A stretch of DNA of 49,464 nucleotides from Ruminococcaceae bacterium UBA1741 (GTDB lineage Bacteria > Bacillota > Clostridia > Oscillospirales > Acutalibacteraceae). Each line of letters starts with the position of its first letter. The stretch's first letter is position 1. The notes beneath the pieces were generated by a model. It was not told where the DNA came from. It did not search any database and saw only the letters and a list, made by a program, of their open reading frames with translations. The position numbers and the translations under genes are program-made. The DNA is taken from NCBI GenBank assembly GCA_002315685.1, contig DCHX01000024.1:1-49464 (forward strand), read 5' to 3'. Shown in pieces: positions 1-7,050 of this stretch.

Positions 1-384
1 ATTTATTCCGTAGTTGAGCGCAATTGAAATGTCACTTGCCGTAACACATCCCGGAAGAATAGGCATATTGTTTTTAAGTGCAAATTCAACTACTTCGGGT
101 ACAAGTCCCGGAGCTACAAAGAATTTTGCACCTGCATCAATAGCTTCCTCTGCATCACGAAGAGAAATAACCGAACCTGCACCTACCATTACCTCCGGTG
201 CATTTTTTGCAATGCTTTTAATTCTATCAAGTGAGTATTCATCGCGGTGAAGTAAAACCTCCAATACCGGAAGTCCGCCTTCTGCAATAGCGTGAGCCGC
301 ATCAGCAGCAAAATCCAAATCGGGATTTACCATTATAGGGCAAATACCTGTTGTTTTTAATATACCGTACATTGTCTTATCCAT
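1..384 (-). CDS. eda: KDPG/KHG aldolase family protein (C-terminus outside window)
   Basis: Class I aldolase of the 2-dehydro-3-deoxyphosphogluconate / 4-hydroxy-2-oxoglutarate family, which splits KDPG into pyruvate and glyceraldehyde 3-phosphate in the cytoplasm. The first 128 residues are visible. They show the TIM-barrel strand with the catalytic glutamate (EVLLHRDEYS, about residue 42), the VGAGSV strand, FVAPGLVPEVV and ILPGCVTASD, all in family order. The Schiff-base lysine lies beyond the left edge and cannot be checked. The start is ATG 382-384 with AGAGG just upstream. It follows the dehydrogenase gene by 16 bases on the same strand, so the two are probably one sugar-acid operon that continues to the left. 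The exact substrate (KDPG, a galactonate analogue, or hydroxy-oxoglutarate) is not decided by the sequence. Confidence 0.9.
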   Translation of the reverse strand, partial: MDKTMYGILKTTGICPIMVNPDLDFAADAAHAIAEGGLPVLEVLLHRDEYSLDRIKSIAKNAPEVMVGAGSVISLRDAEEAIDAGAKFFVAPGLVPEVVEFALKNNMPILPGCVTASDISIALNYGIN

Positions 385-400
385 CTTTTATTACCTCTTA

Positions 401-1453
401 TCAATAAATATTTATTTCTATACCGGTTTTTTCCGATAATGCTTTTAAGCTATCGGCATGTGCATCCGTAATTTCGATTTCACCTGTCGAAAGTGCAGTT
501 TCCTGCTTTTCCCATTCCATTTCGCCGGGTAATAAAATCTTATCCTTACCTTTGGCTTTCGGTGCGTTTTTAAGCTCGTTTACCATTTGTAAAACTCTTT
601 GCTTATATACTTCCTTTGGCATCATTTTTGAAATATCAATGGCGATAAATGCGTGTCCGACATTATTTGTAGATGCCATATCCAAATTCCAACTTGCAAC
701 CTCGCTTAACATTCCGGCACCTGTAATTGTAGCCGATAAAAGCTCAACCAATAAAGCAAGACCGTATCCCTTATGTGCACCCATAGGTTGAAGACTTGCG
801 TTATACGGGAAAAGCGAAGAATCAGTTGTAGGCAAACCGTCCTTATCTACAAGCCAAGTATCGGGAATATCCATTCCTTTTTCCTTTGCCATAATAACTT
901 TAAGAGCCGCAACATTACTAAGAGCTATATCAAGAAAAATGCTCTTTCCGTTGCCGTCGGGTGCTGCAAAAGAGAACGGATTGGTTCCTATCGCCTTTGT
1001 GCAACCGTTAGGCACTGCAATTACAGGGTCGGTATTACTCATAGAAAGACCGATCAGTCCCTCTTTTGCGGCAAGATTTGCATAATATCCTGCCGCACCA
1101 AAATGACAGCTGTTCTTAACGCCGACATAGGCTATTCCGCATTCTTTCGCTTTCTTTATAGCCATTTCCATAGCTTTACAAGCCGATACCATTCCGATAG
1201 CTTTGTTTCCGTTCAAAACTGCAAATGCGGGTCCTTCGCAAATTACTGATGGCTCTGCTTTTGCATCAAGTCCGCCTGCCTCCATCTTTTGAATATATCC
1301 CGATAAATTTTTTGTTCCGTGTGTAAGAACCCCGAACATATCCGTACCGACAAGCGTATCTGCTACCGTTTCGGCATTCTCTTTCGATACTCCGACAGTT
1401 TCAAGCGCTTTGGCAGAAAAATTTTTTAACTCATTAAGTTTGACTTTTTTCAT
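401..1453 (-). CDS. Ldh2-family NAD(P)-dependent 2-hydroxyacid dehydrogenase
   Basis: Member of the malate/L-lactate/ureidoglycolate (Ldh_2) dehydrogenase family, which is unrelated to classical LDH and also contains 2,3-diketogulonate reductase and sulfolactate dehydrogenase. Family motifs are present in order: GTDMFGVLTHG near the N-terminus, the catalytic-histidine segment NSCHFGAAGYYA, SNTDPVIAVPNG, GTNPFSFAAP and GAHKGYGLALLVELLS. About 350 residues is the normal length. The longest frame starts at 1459, but its GGAG site is only two bases away. The second ATG (1451-1453) sits eight bases after GGAG and is the better start. The gene is first in a minus-strand operon with the aldolase, so it probably reduces or oxidises a 2-keto or 2-hydroxy sugar acid feeding that aldolase. 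The substrate is unknown. Confidence 0.88.
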   Translation of the reverse strand: MKKVKLNELKNFSAKALETVGVSKENAETVADTLVGTDMFGVLTHGTKNLSGYIQKMEAGGLDAKAEPSVICEGPAFAVLNGNKAIGMVSACKAMEMAIKKAKECGIAYVGVKNSCHFGAAGYYANLAAKEGLIGLSMSNTDPVIAVPNGCTKAIGTNPFSFAAPDGNGKSIFLDIALSNVAALKVIMAKEKGMDIPDTWLVDKDGLPTTDSSLFPYNASLQPMGAHKGYGLALLVELLSATITGAGMLSEVASWNLDMASTNNVGHAFIAIDISKMMPKEVYKQRVLQMVNELKNAPKAKGKDKILLPGEMEWEKQETALSTGEIEITDAHADSLKALSEKTGIEINIY

Positions 1454-1470
1454 TTTCATCGCTCCAAAAT

Positions 1471-1498
1471 GTTATATTACTATAACCAAACTTTACAA
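1471..1498 (-). promoter_or_regulatory. Candidate promoter of the dehydrogenase-aldolase operon
   Basis: On the minus strand TTGTAA (1498-1493) and TATAAC (1476-1471) are 16 bases apart and 12 bases precede the GGAG site. The -35 box overlaps one of the TTTACAA repeats, as expected for a regulated catabolic promoter. The boxes are imperfect. Confidence 0.45.
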
Positions 1499-1531
1499 AA
1501 TAATTTTACAATTGTAAGTCCATGTTTACAA
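1492..1531. promoter_or_regulatory. Candidate operator: three TTTACAA repeats with a 12-base palindrome
   Basis: TTTACAA occurs at 1492-1498, 1505-1511 and 1525-1531 between the divergent dehydrogenase and AraC genes. The middle copy is part of the perfect palindrome TTACAATTGTAA at 1506-1517. AraC-type regulators bind repeated half-sites in such divergent regions, so this is a plausible binding site for the adjacent regulator. That assignment is inference from position. Confidence 0.45.
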
Positions 1532-1575
1532 GTAACAAATAGAGCTATTTTATGTCACTTTTCGATACAAAATTA

Positions 1576-1604
1576 TTGACTGTTTTTTTCTTTGATGATA
1601 TAAT
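1576..1604 (+). promoter_or_regulatory. Sigma-A promoter of the AraC regulator
   Basis: TTGACT (1576-1581) and TATAAT (1599-1604) are separated by 17 bases, giving a start near 1611 and a short leader to the GAGG site at 1622-1625. Confidence 0.8.
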
Positions 1605-1633
1605 AAAAGAAAAAACATTTTGAGGTATATACA

Positions 1634-2449
1634 ATGCCGAACTCTCAAATTATATCTTTAAAAAATCTATATTATACCGATTTTGAATTAACCGATATTT
1701 TTGCAATACAACAAAAATGGATAGTCGGAAGTCTATTTAAGTGCCAAAAACCAAGACCTACAACCGGAATAATATATCTCAAAAATTGCAAAGGAATATA
1801 TACATCAAAATCCGGAGAAAGCTTTGAAGCCCTTCCCGGCAGTATCGTTTGTTTGCCGGAAGGTAGTGAGTACACCTGTTTTAACGCCGATTGTTCAAGC
1901 ACTAACGACGATGCCATTCTAATTGAGTTTAATATGATAAAAGGAAACGAAATGCTTACATTTTCTAACAAACCATTTATCATAAAAGACATAAATGTTT
2001 TTTTAACACAAGATCTTTTAAGTGATATAGTAAAAGCATATAACAGTGTTTCTCCTTCACCGCTTAAAACAAAATCAGCAGTATATCATTTGCTGTCATA
2101 TTTAAGTGAACAAAAGTTTATAAAGCATCACAAAAAATACAATTCTATAAGCGCGGGAATAGAAATCATAGAATCAAGTCCACTGTCTAAAATAACCATT
2201 GAAGAAATAGCACAGATATGCAATGTAAGTCCTTGTTATTTCAGAAGGCTGTTCAAAGAATACTCCGGCAAAAGTCCAAATGAATATCGAATTGATGCAA
2301 GACTTAATATGGCAAAAAAGTTGCTGCGAAGTAACGAAGTAACTGTTGATTATATTGCCGAAACTCTAAATTTTGAAAGCACCTCGTATTTTTGCAGACT
2401 ATTCAAGAAAAAATTTGGTATAACTACATCGAATTTTTTGCAAGAATAA
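1634..2449 (+). CDS. AraC-family transcriptional regulator
   Basis: A 271-residue DNA-binding regulator. The N-terminal part (about 1-135) resembles the cupin-like sensing domain of AraC proteins, with GIIYLKNCKG and a PGSIVCLPEGSEY strand. The C-terminal part (about 165-271) has the two helix-turn-helix units: IEEIAQICNVSPCYFRRLFKE, then VDYIAETLNF followed by STSYFCRLFKKKFG, which is the AraC signature. ATG 1634 has GAGG eight bases upstream. It is divergent from the dehydrogenase-aldolase operon and has its own strong promoter, so it most likely senses the sugar acid or its metabolite and controls that operon. The effector cannot be read from the sequence. Confidence 0.93.
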   Translation: MPNSQIISLKNLYYTDFELTDIFAIQQKWIVGSLFKCQKPRPTTGIIYLKNCKGIYTSKSGESFEALPGSIVCLPEGSEYTCFNADCSSTNDDAILIEFNMIKGNEMLTFSNKPFIIKDINVFLTQDLLSDIVKAYNSVSPSPLKTKSAVYHLLSYLSEQKFIKHHKKYNSISAGIEIIESSPLSKITIEEIAQICNVSPCYFRRLFKEYSGKSPNEYRIDARLNMAKKLLRSNEVTVDYIAETLNFESTSYFCRLFKKKFGITTSNFLQE

Positions 2450-2562
2450 AAACATATAACGCTTATCCTTTTGTAGTTAAATTCAGTATCAAAAATATCT
2501 TTTCGTTATTTGCATTACTAATTGTTCTCAGTATAGCAAACCCAATACCGAAAAGGAATACT

Positions 2563-2626
2563 AAAACTTAATAAAACCCCAAGAGCCGATGGCGTATTTC
2601 TAATATACGCTGTCGGCTCTTGGGGT
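2563..2626 (-). terminator. Long rho-independent terminator after RNase Y gene
   Basis: Inverted repeat 2576-2597 / 2605-2626 forms a 22-pair stem with two G-U wobbles and a 7-base loop. On the minus strand it is followed by TTTTATTAAG. It lies just over 100 bases downstream of the rny stop. The plus strand has no T-run after it, so termination of the AraC transcript here is less likely. Confidence 0.7.
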
Positions 2627-2634
2627 ATAACGAA

Positions 2635-2662
2635 CAGGCAGTCGCTTGACGACGACTGCCTG
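2635..2662. other. Second perfect hairpin downstream of rny
   Basis: CAGGCAGTCG (2635-2644) and CGACTGCCTG (2653-2662) form a perfect 10-pair stem with an 8-base loop, immediately next to the long terminator hairpin. Neither strand has a strong T-run directly after it. The rest of 2450-2729 holds no gene that I can support. Confidence 0.6.
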
Positions 2663-2729
2663 TAATCTAAATTATTTTGTTTTAGCCCATTACCACAATT
2701 ATTGACAAATAGTCTTATTTAAGCTCATC

Positions 2730-4271
2730 TTATTTTGCATAATCAACCGCACGGTTTTCACGAATAAGATTTACCTTGATTTGACCGGGATATTCAAGCT
2801 CGTCTTCAATACGCCTTGCAATATCACGCGCGATAATAACCATCTTGTCGTCGCTTATAACCTCGGGCTTTACAATAATTCTTACTTCACGACCGGCTTG
2901 AATAGCAAAAGAGCCTTCAACACCGTTAAACGAATTGGCAATTTCCTCTAACTTTTCAAGACGCTTAATGTAGTTTTCAATATTTTCTCTACGAGCGCCC
3001 GGACGAGCAGCCGAAATAGCGTCAGCGGCTTGAACAATACAAGCTACAACCGTTTTAGCTTCAATTTCGCCGTGATGAGCGTGAATAGCGTGGATAACGC
3101 CCTCACTCTCTTTATACTTTTTAGCGGCCTCAACACCAAGTTGAATATGAGAGCCTTCCTGCTCATGGTCTAACGCCTTACCTATATCGTGGAGAAGTCC
3201 CGCACGCTTTGCCATAGTTACATCAGCGCCCATTTCGGCGGCAATAAGTCCGGACAAATGGCAAACTTCAAGAGAATGGTTAAGAACATTTTGACCGTAG
3301 CTTGTACGGAAATGAAGTCTTCCCAATAGTTTAATCAGTTCGGGGTGCAAATTATGAACACCCGACTCAATCATAGCTCTTTCGCCCTCATGCTTGATAA
3401 CCGATTCAACTTCGGCAGTAGCCTTTTGAACGGTTTCTTCAATTCTTGCAGGATGAATTCTACCGTCAGTAATAAGCTTTTCGAGAGTAACCCTCGCAAT
3501 TTCACGGCGAATAGGCTCAAAGCTTGAAACGGTAATTGCCTCGGGAGTATCGTCAATTATCAAATCAACACCCGTAGCATTTTCAATAGCACGAATATTT
3601 CTGCCCTCTCTACCGATAATTCTACCCTTCATTTCATCGTTTGGCAAAGCGACAACAGAAACGGTCATTTCGGAAGAGTGGTCCGCAGCACAACGCTGAA
3701 TAGCGTGACTGATAACCTCTCGTGCAAGGTTAACGGATTCTTCTTTTGTTTGTTGCTCGTACTCTTTAATTCTAACCGCCTTTTCGTGTGAAAGCTCGCC
3801 GTCAAGCACCTGCAACAAATAAGCCTTTGCCTGTTCCTTAGAATATCCCGAAATCTTTTCGAGCATTTCTAATTGGCTTTTTTTAAGCTGTTCACATTCT
3901 TCGATTTTAGAATCAATTTCCTTAGCTCTTTGAGCTAACTTTTCTTCTTTTGCTTCTAAATTATCGGTTTTGCGGTCAAGAGTTTCCTCTTTTTGAACAA
4001 GTCTATGCTCTTGTCTTTGAACTTCCGAACGGCGTTCTCTCAAATCACGCTCGGTTTCCTGACGCAACTGATGAATTTCATCTTTTGCTTCGAGCAAGGC
4101 TTCTTTTTTTCTTGTTTCGGCATTTTTAAGAGCATCATTAAGTATGCGCTTAGCTTCGTCCTCGGCAGAGCCTATTGCTTTTTCAGCGGATTTTTTTCTA
4201 AATGTAGAACCGCCTAAAAAGCCGACTATACCCAAAACCAAAGCAATGCCACCGAAAATGGCATATTCCAT
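2730..4271 (-). CDS. rny: Ribonuclease Y
   Basis: Membrane-anchored endoribonuclease that initiates mRNA decay in Firmicutes. All domains are present in a 513-residue protein of normal length. They are an N-terminal membrane helix (about 3-23), a long charged coiled coil (about 25-160), a KH domain with GRIIGREGRNIRAIENATGVD, and an HD domain with the metal-binding HDIGKALDHE. The C-terminal segment includes AIQAGREVRIIV. ATG 4271 is preceded by CCTCC on the plus strand (GGAGG on the coding strand) with good spacing. It appears to be a single-gene unit with its own leader and terminator, flanked by AraC on one side and the divergent xerC on the other. Confidence 0.97.
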   Translation of the reverse strand: MEYAIFGGIALVLGIVGFLGGSTFRKKSAEKAIGSAEDEAKRILNDALKNAETRKKEALLEAKDEIHQLRQETERDLRERRSEVQRQEHRLVQKEETLDRKTDNLEAKEEKLAQRAKEIDSKIEECEQLKKSQLEMLEKISGYSKEQAKAYLLQVLDGELSHEKAVRIKEYEQQTKEESVNLAREVISHAIQRCAADHSSEMTVSVVALPNDEMKGRIIGREGRNIRAIENATGVDLIIDDTPEAITVSSFEPIRREIARVTLEKLITDGRIHPARIEETVQKATAEVESVIKHEGERAMIESGVHNLHPELIKLLGRLHFRTSYGQNVLNHSLEVCHLSGLIAAEMGADVTMAKRAGLLHDIGKALDHEQEGSHIQLGVEAAKKYKESEGVIHAIHAHHGEIEAKTVVACIVQAADAISAARPGARRENIENYIKRLEKLEEIANSFNGVEGSFAIQAGREVRIIVKPEVISDDKMVIIARDIARRIEDELEYPGQIKVNLIRENRAVDYAK

Positions 4272-4284
4272 AGGTTAAACCTCC

Positions 4285-4381
4285 TTATATAAAAACGGAA
4301 TTTACGGACAAATAGCAAATATGAAGCCCGTCGGGAGCCGTTGTTACCTCCCGGTAATAATTTGTAGCAGTGGTCTGCTAC
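4285..4381 (-). other. Structured 5' leader of rny
   Basis: The roughly 100-base untranslated leader contains the 7-pair hairpin GTAGCAG/CTGCTAC (4364-4381, loop TGGT). It also has two overlapping pairings on the minus strand: TTACC/GGTAA (4344-4357) and CGGGAG/CTCCCG (between about 4332 and 4353), which cannot form together. No known riboswitch pattern is recognised. Alternative stems suggest possible regulation of RNase Y synthesis, for example by its own cleavage. Confidence 0.35.
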
Positions 4382-4386
4382 GCTAA

Positions 4387-4395
4387 ATCATATCA
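4387..4395 (-). promoter_or_regulatory. Extended -10 promoter of rny
   Basis: On the minus strand TGA followed by TATGAT (4392-4387) gives an extended -10 element. No good -35 box is found 16-18 bases upstream, which is common for extended -10 promoters. Transcription would begin near 4380, at the base of the leader hairpin. Confidence 0.45.
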
Positions 4396-4533
4396 CTTAC
4401 TTGCCAAAAAACGATACAACCTAACAAAATACAGTTTATCATTTTCCCCATTATTTGTCAAGAAGAAGATACTATTTATTGGGTAGTAAATTCAACAAAT
4501 AACAATTTATTGTGTAATATATGGCTATTTTAC

Positions 4534-4562
4534 TTGAAAAAAAGATTATAGTATGTTAATAT
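4534..4562 (+). promoter_or_regulatory. Promoter of xerC-degV
   Basis: TTGAAA (4534-4539) and TAATAT (4557-4562) with a 17-base spacer. Transcription starting near 4569 would leave almost no leader before the GTG at 4574, which favours ATG 4601 as the xerC start. Confidence 0.5.
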
Positions 4563-4600
4563 AACAGTAATTTGTGAAGGAGTACTGTTTTTTAATTTGT

Positions 4601-5587
4601 ATGAAACACGAAAATTTATTATCCGCTCCCCCTATTATAAGGGATTTTTTAACATACAGCGAAACAATAAAAGGTCGTTCTTCCCGCTCGGTTGACGAAT
4701 ACTACCTTGATTTGCAAACTTTTTTCAGGTATATTTTGTTAATTAGAGGAAAGGTTGACCCTCATACCGATTTTGAAAAAATCTCGATTGAGTCGGTTGA
4801 TGCCGAGTTAATTGCTTCGGTTACTATCTCCGATTTGTATTCATTTATTGTTTTTTGCAAGGACAACCGTGAAAACAGTGCCGCTACGAGAGCAAGAAAA
4901 ACCTCTACTTTGCGTATCTTTTTCAAATATTTAACAAATCAAATTCGATTGCTCGAAGTAAATCCTGCCGAAATGCTTGATTCTCCGAAGGTAAAGCAGT
5001 CTTTGCCGAAGCACCTTACATTAGAGGACTCTATCACACTGCTTAACAGTGTCGAGGGCGATAACAAGGAACGGGACTACTGCATTTTGACATTATTTCT
5101 GAACTGCGGTATGCGTTTGTCCGAGCTTTGCGGAATAAATATAGGCGATATTCATCCTGACGGCACATTGCGTTTGCTCGGTAAAGGTAATAAAGAGCGT
5201 GTAGTTTATCTGAATGATGCTTGTGCCGATGCAATTAAAGCATATATGGCGGTAAGACCGAATGACGGAATTGTTGCTACTGACCGTAATGCGCTTTTTA
5301 TAAGCCGAAACAAAAGAAGAATAAGCGGCAAAACCGTTCAGTATATTGTTAAAAAGTATTTGGAAAAGTCGGGCTTCGGCGGTCAGGGGCTTTCTACTCA
5401 TAAACTCCGCCATACTGCCGCTACACTTATGTACCAGCACGGAAATGTTGATATTCGAGTTCTTAAAGATATTTTAGGACATTCAAATTTAGGAACAACG
5501 CAGATATACACCCATATTTCAAACAACCAAATCAAAAATGCTATTGATTCAAATCCCCTTGCAAATATAAAATCAAAAAAGCAATAG
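4601..5587 (+). CDS. xerC: Tyrosine recombinase XerC/XerD type
   Basis: Site-specific recombinase of the integrase family, most likely the housekeeping enzyme that resolves chromosome dimers at dif. The N-terminal SAM-like domain (about 10-120) is followed by the catalytic domain. Counted from ATG 4601, the catalytic set is R172 (NCGMRLSEL), K195 (LLGKGNKER), H267 and R270 (STHKLRHT), H294 (LGHSN) and the nucleophile Y303 (QIYTH). The length, 328 residues, suits XerC/D. A GTG at 4574 would add nine residues but lacks a ribosome site; GGAG is 18 bases before ATG 4601, so the start is not certain. No attachment sites or phage genes are nearby, arguing against a mobile-element integrase. degV follows 37 bases later. 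Confidence 0.9.
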   Translation: MKHENLLSAPPIIRDFLTYSETIKGRSSRSVDEYYLDLQTFFRYILLIRGKVDPHTDFEKISIESVDAELIASVTISDLYSFIVFCKDNRENSAATRARKTSTLRIFFKYLTNQIRLLEVNPAEMLDSPKVKQSLPKHLTLEDSITLLNSVEGDNKERDYCILTLFLNCGMRLSELCGINIGDIHPDGTLRLLGKGNKERVVYLNDACADAIKAYMAVRPNDGIVATDRNALFISRNKRRISGKTVQYIVKKYLEKSGFGGQGLSTHKLRHTAATLMYQHGNVDIRVLKDILGHSNLGTTQIYTHISNNQIKNAIDSNPLANIKSKKQ

Positions 5588-5624
5588 TATTTACATAAAT
5601 TTTAAGATACACGGAGGCTTCCTT

Positions 5625-6485
5625 ATGAACAAAAAAATAATTATAGCAAGCGACAGCACCACCGATTTAAGTCCCGAAATAATCGAGAGATACGGTATTA
5701 AAATTTTACCGCTTACGGTTTCGCTCGGCGATAAGCTTTATCGCGACAGTATTGATATAAATCCCGATATGATTTATGACCACTATAATAAAACGGGAGA
5801 ATTGCCGAAAACTACTGCCGTAAATATCGGCGAGTATTCTGATTTCTTTAATGAAATCGAAAAAAGCGGCAATGATTTAATACTCTTTTCATTATCATCT
5901 ACTATGTCCTCTACATACAACAACGCATGTATCGCCGCCGAAGATTTCCCGAATGTTTATGTTGTTGATACTAAAAACCTTTCAACAGGCGGAGGTCTTT
6001 TGGTGCTTGCGGCTTGTGATATGGTAGAAAAGGGACTTGATGCTAAAACTATTTACGAAAAACTCAACGACATTATTCCCTGCGTTGATGCTTCGTTTGT
6101 TATTGATAACCTTGAATATCTCCATAAGGGCGGAAGATGCTCCGCTTTATCGGTTTTAGGTGCTAATTTATTAAAACTTAAACCTTGTATTGAAGTTAAA
6201 AACGGTGTAATGGGTGTCGGCAAAAAATACAGAGGTAAATTCACCTGCGTTTCTCCCGAATATGTAAAAGACCGTTTGGCAAATATTGACGAAATTGATA
6301 CGAAACGAATTTTCTTTACTCATGCGGGTTGCGACGAGAATTTAATTAAGCAAATAACTCAAATGATTTTAGATATGAATGTATTTGAAGAAGTTTTTAT
6401 CACCCGTGCGGGTTGTACTATTTCTTCGCATTGCGGTCGTGATACATTAGGCGTTTTGTTTATAAGAAAGTCACCTATTGCCTAA
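5625..6485 (+). CDS. DegV family fatty-acid-binding protein
   Basis: DegV/FakB-type protein that binds a fatty acid in a two-domain fold. In Firmicutes, FakB proteins present fatty acids to the kinase FakA. Recognisable elements are IIASDSTTDLSPE at the N-terminus, TTAVNIGEY, SLSSTMSSTYNNA (the carboxylate-binding serine segment), VVDTKNLSTGGGLL and LHKGGRCSALSVLGANLLKLKP. Length 286 is normal. GGAGG (5613-5617) lies seven bases before ATG. It is probably cotranscribed with xerC. No fakA is in the window, so a role in exogenous fatty acid use is inferred from the family only. Confidence 0.93.
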   Translation: MNKKIIIASDSTTDLSPEIIERYGIKILPLTVSLGDKLYRDSIDINPDMIYDHYNKTGELPKTTAVNIGEYSDFFNEIEKSGNDLILFSLSSTMSSTYNNACIAAEDFPNVYVVDTKNLSTGGGLLVLAACDMVEKGLDAKTIYEKLNDIIPCVDASFVIDNLEYLHKGGRCSALSVLGANLLKLKPCIEVKNGVMGVGKKYRGKFTCVSPEYVKDRLANIDEIDTKRIFFTHAGCDENLIKQITQMILDMNVFEEVFITRAGCTISSHCGRDTLGVLFIRKSPIA

Positions 6486-6504
6486 AACCGCATATCATAT
6501 AGAA

Positions 6505-6575
6505 GGGGCAACAAAAGGATATCCGTTATCGGCGATAAGTCCGGTATTATCTATAAATTACCGATACAAAGCCCC
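6505..6575 (+). other. Possible structured RNA in the degV 3' region
   Basis: Between degV and its terminator, 71 bases can close with GGGGC (6505-6509) against GCCCC (6571-6575). Inside are TTATC-GGC-GATAA (about 6526-6538) flanked by GGA/TCC, and CGGTA/TACCG (about 6542-6563). Together they suggest a three-way junction. It is not a tRNA: there is no T-arm motif and no 7-pair acceptor. No known family is recognised. Chance pairing in AT-rich DNA cannot be excluded. Confidence 0.3.
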
Positions 6576-6586
6576 GTTTAATATAA

Positions 6587-6620
6587 AAATCCTCCACAAA
6601 ACCTGTGGGGGATTTGTTTT
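6587..6620. terminator. Bidirectional rho-independent terminator
   Basis: AATCCTCCACA (6588-6598) pairs with TGTGGGGGATT (6604-6614) with one G-U pair, followed by TTGTTTT on the plus strand and by a T-run on the minus strand. It separates the convergent degV and TIGR04076-like genes. Confidence 0.85.
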
Positions 6621-6622
6621 GA

Positions 6623-6931
6623 TTATTTTTCATTTACAACTTCTATTAAAAAGCTCACCGGTCTTAACCCATCGTTACAGGCTATAATCGCCGATTCTTT
6701 ATTTTTCAGCCAACCGTCATAAAAATCCTTTGCACCCGAAGCCAATGCAAAAACAAAGGGATATACATTTTGCCAAGCACTACTGCAAAAACCGTTAGGC
6801 ATTTGCGCATTTATTGAATAGAAAGACTTACCGATAACCATTTCACATTCGGGAACATCGGGGTTTTCGTACTGTAAAATAAGCGCATCGTGTTTTGTGC
6901 GGGCAATAGGTGTAATCTTTATTTTCTTCAA
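6623..6931 (-). CDS. TIGR04076-like small protein of unknown function
   Basis: About 102 residues. It matches my recollection of the TIGR04076 family: an N-terminal KIKITPIART strand, a central MPNGFCSSAWQNVYPFVFALASG segment, and a C-terminal ACNDGLRPVSFLIE. Two conserved cysteines (NGFC and IIACNDG) could bind metal or be redox active, but the family's function is not known to me. The longest frame starts at ATG 6946, but the only ribosome site (GGAG) lies inside that extension. It is correctly placed nine bases before an in-frame TTG at 6931, and the resulting MKKIKIT start agrees with family members. It stands alone, convergent with degV. Confidence 0.75.
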   Translation of the reverse strand: MKKIKITPIARTKHDALILQYENPDVPECEMVIGKSFYSINAQMPNGFCSSAWQNVYPFVFALASGAKDFYDGWLKNKESAIIACNDGLRPVSFLIEVVNEK

Positions 6932-6991
6932 ACTTATCATCTCCATTTGAATTATACTACTTTTTAGAATATTGTCAATAAAACTAAAATC

Positions 6992-7020
6992 TTGTAAAAT
7001 TTGTAAAAATTGTGTATAAT
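6992..7020 (+). promoter_or_regulatory. Promoter of comM-larA
   Basis: TTGTAA (6992-6997) and a consensus TATAAT (7015-7020) with a 17-base spacer, leaving a leader of about 24 bases before ATG 7051. Confidence 0.75.
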
Positions 7021-7050
7021 TACGGTAGTTTTAATTTCGGGAGGTATCCT

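Noticed and set aside
773..1249. 158-codon plus-strand frame opposite the Ldh2 dehydrogenase
   Set aside because: No recognisable family, no ribosome site, and it is wholly antisense to a clear conserved gene.
4601..5587. Phage or island integrase
   Set aside because: The protein is an intact XerC/D-size recombinase with no tRNA target, direct repeats, excisionase or cargo genes around it.
6505..6575. tRNA-like length and closing stem
   Set aside because: The closing stem has only five pairs, there is no TTCGA-type loop, no anticodon arm and no CCA context.
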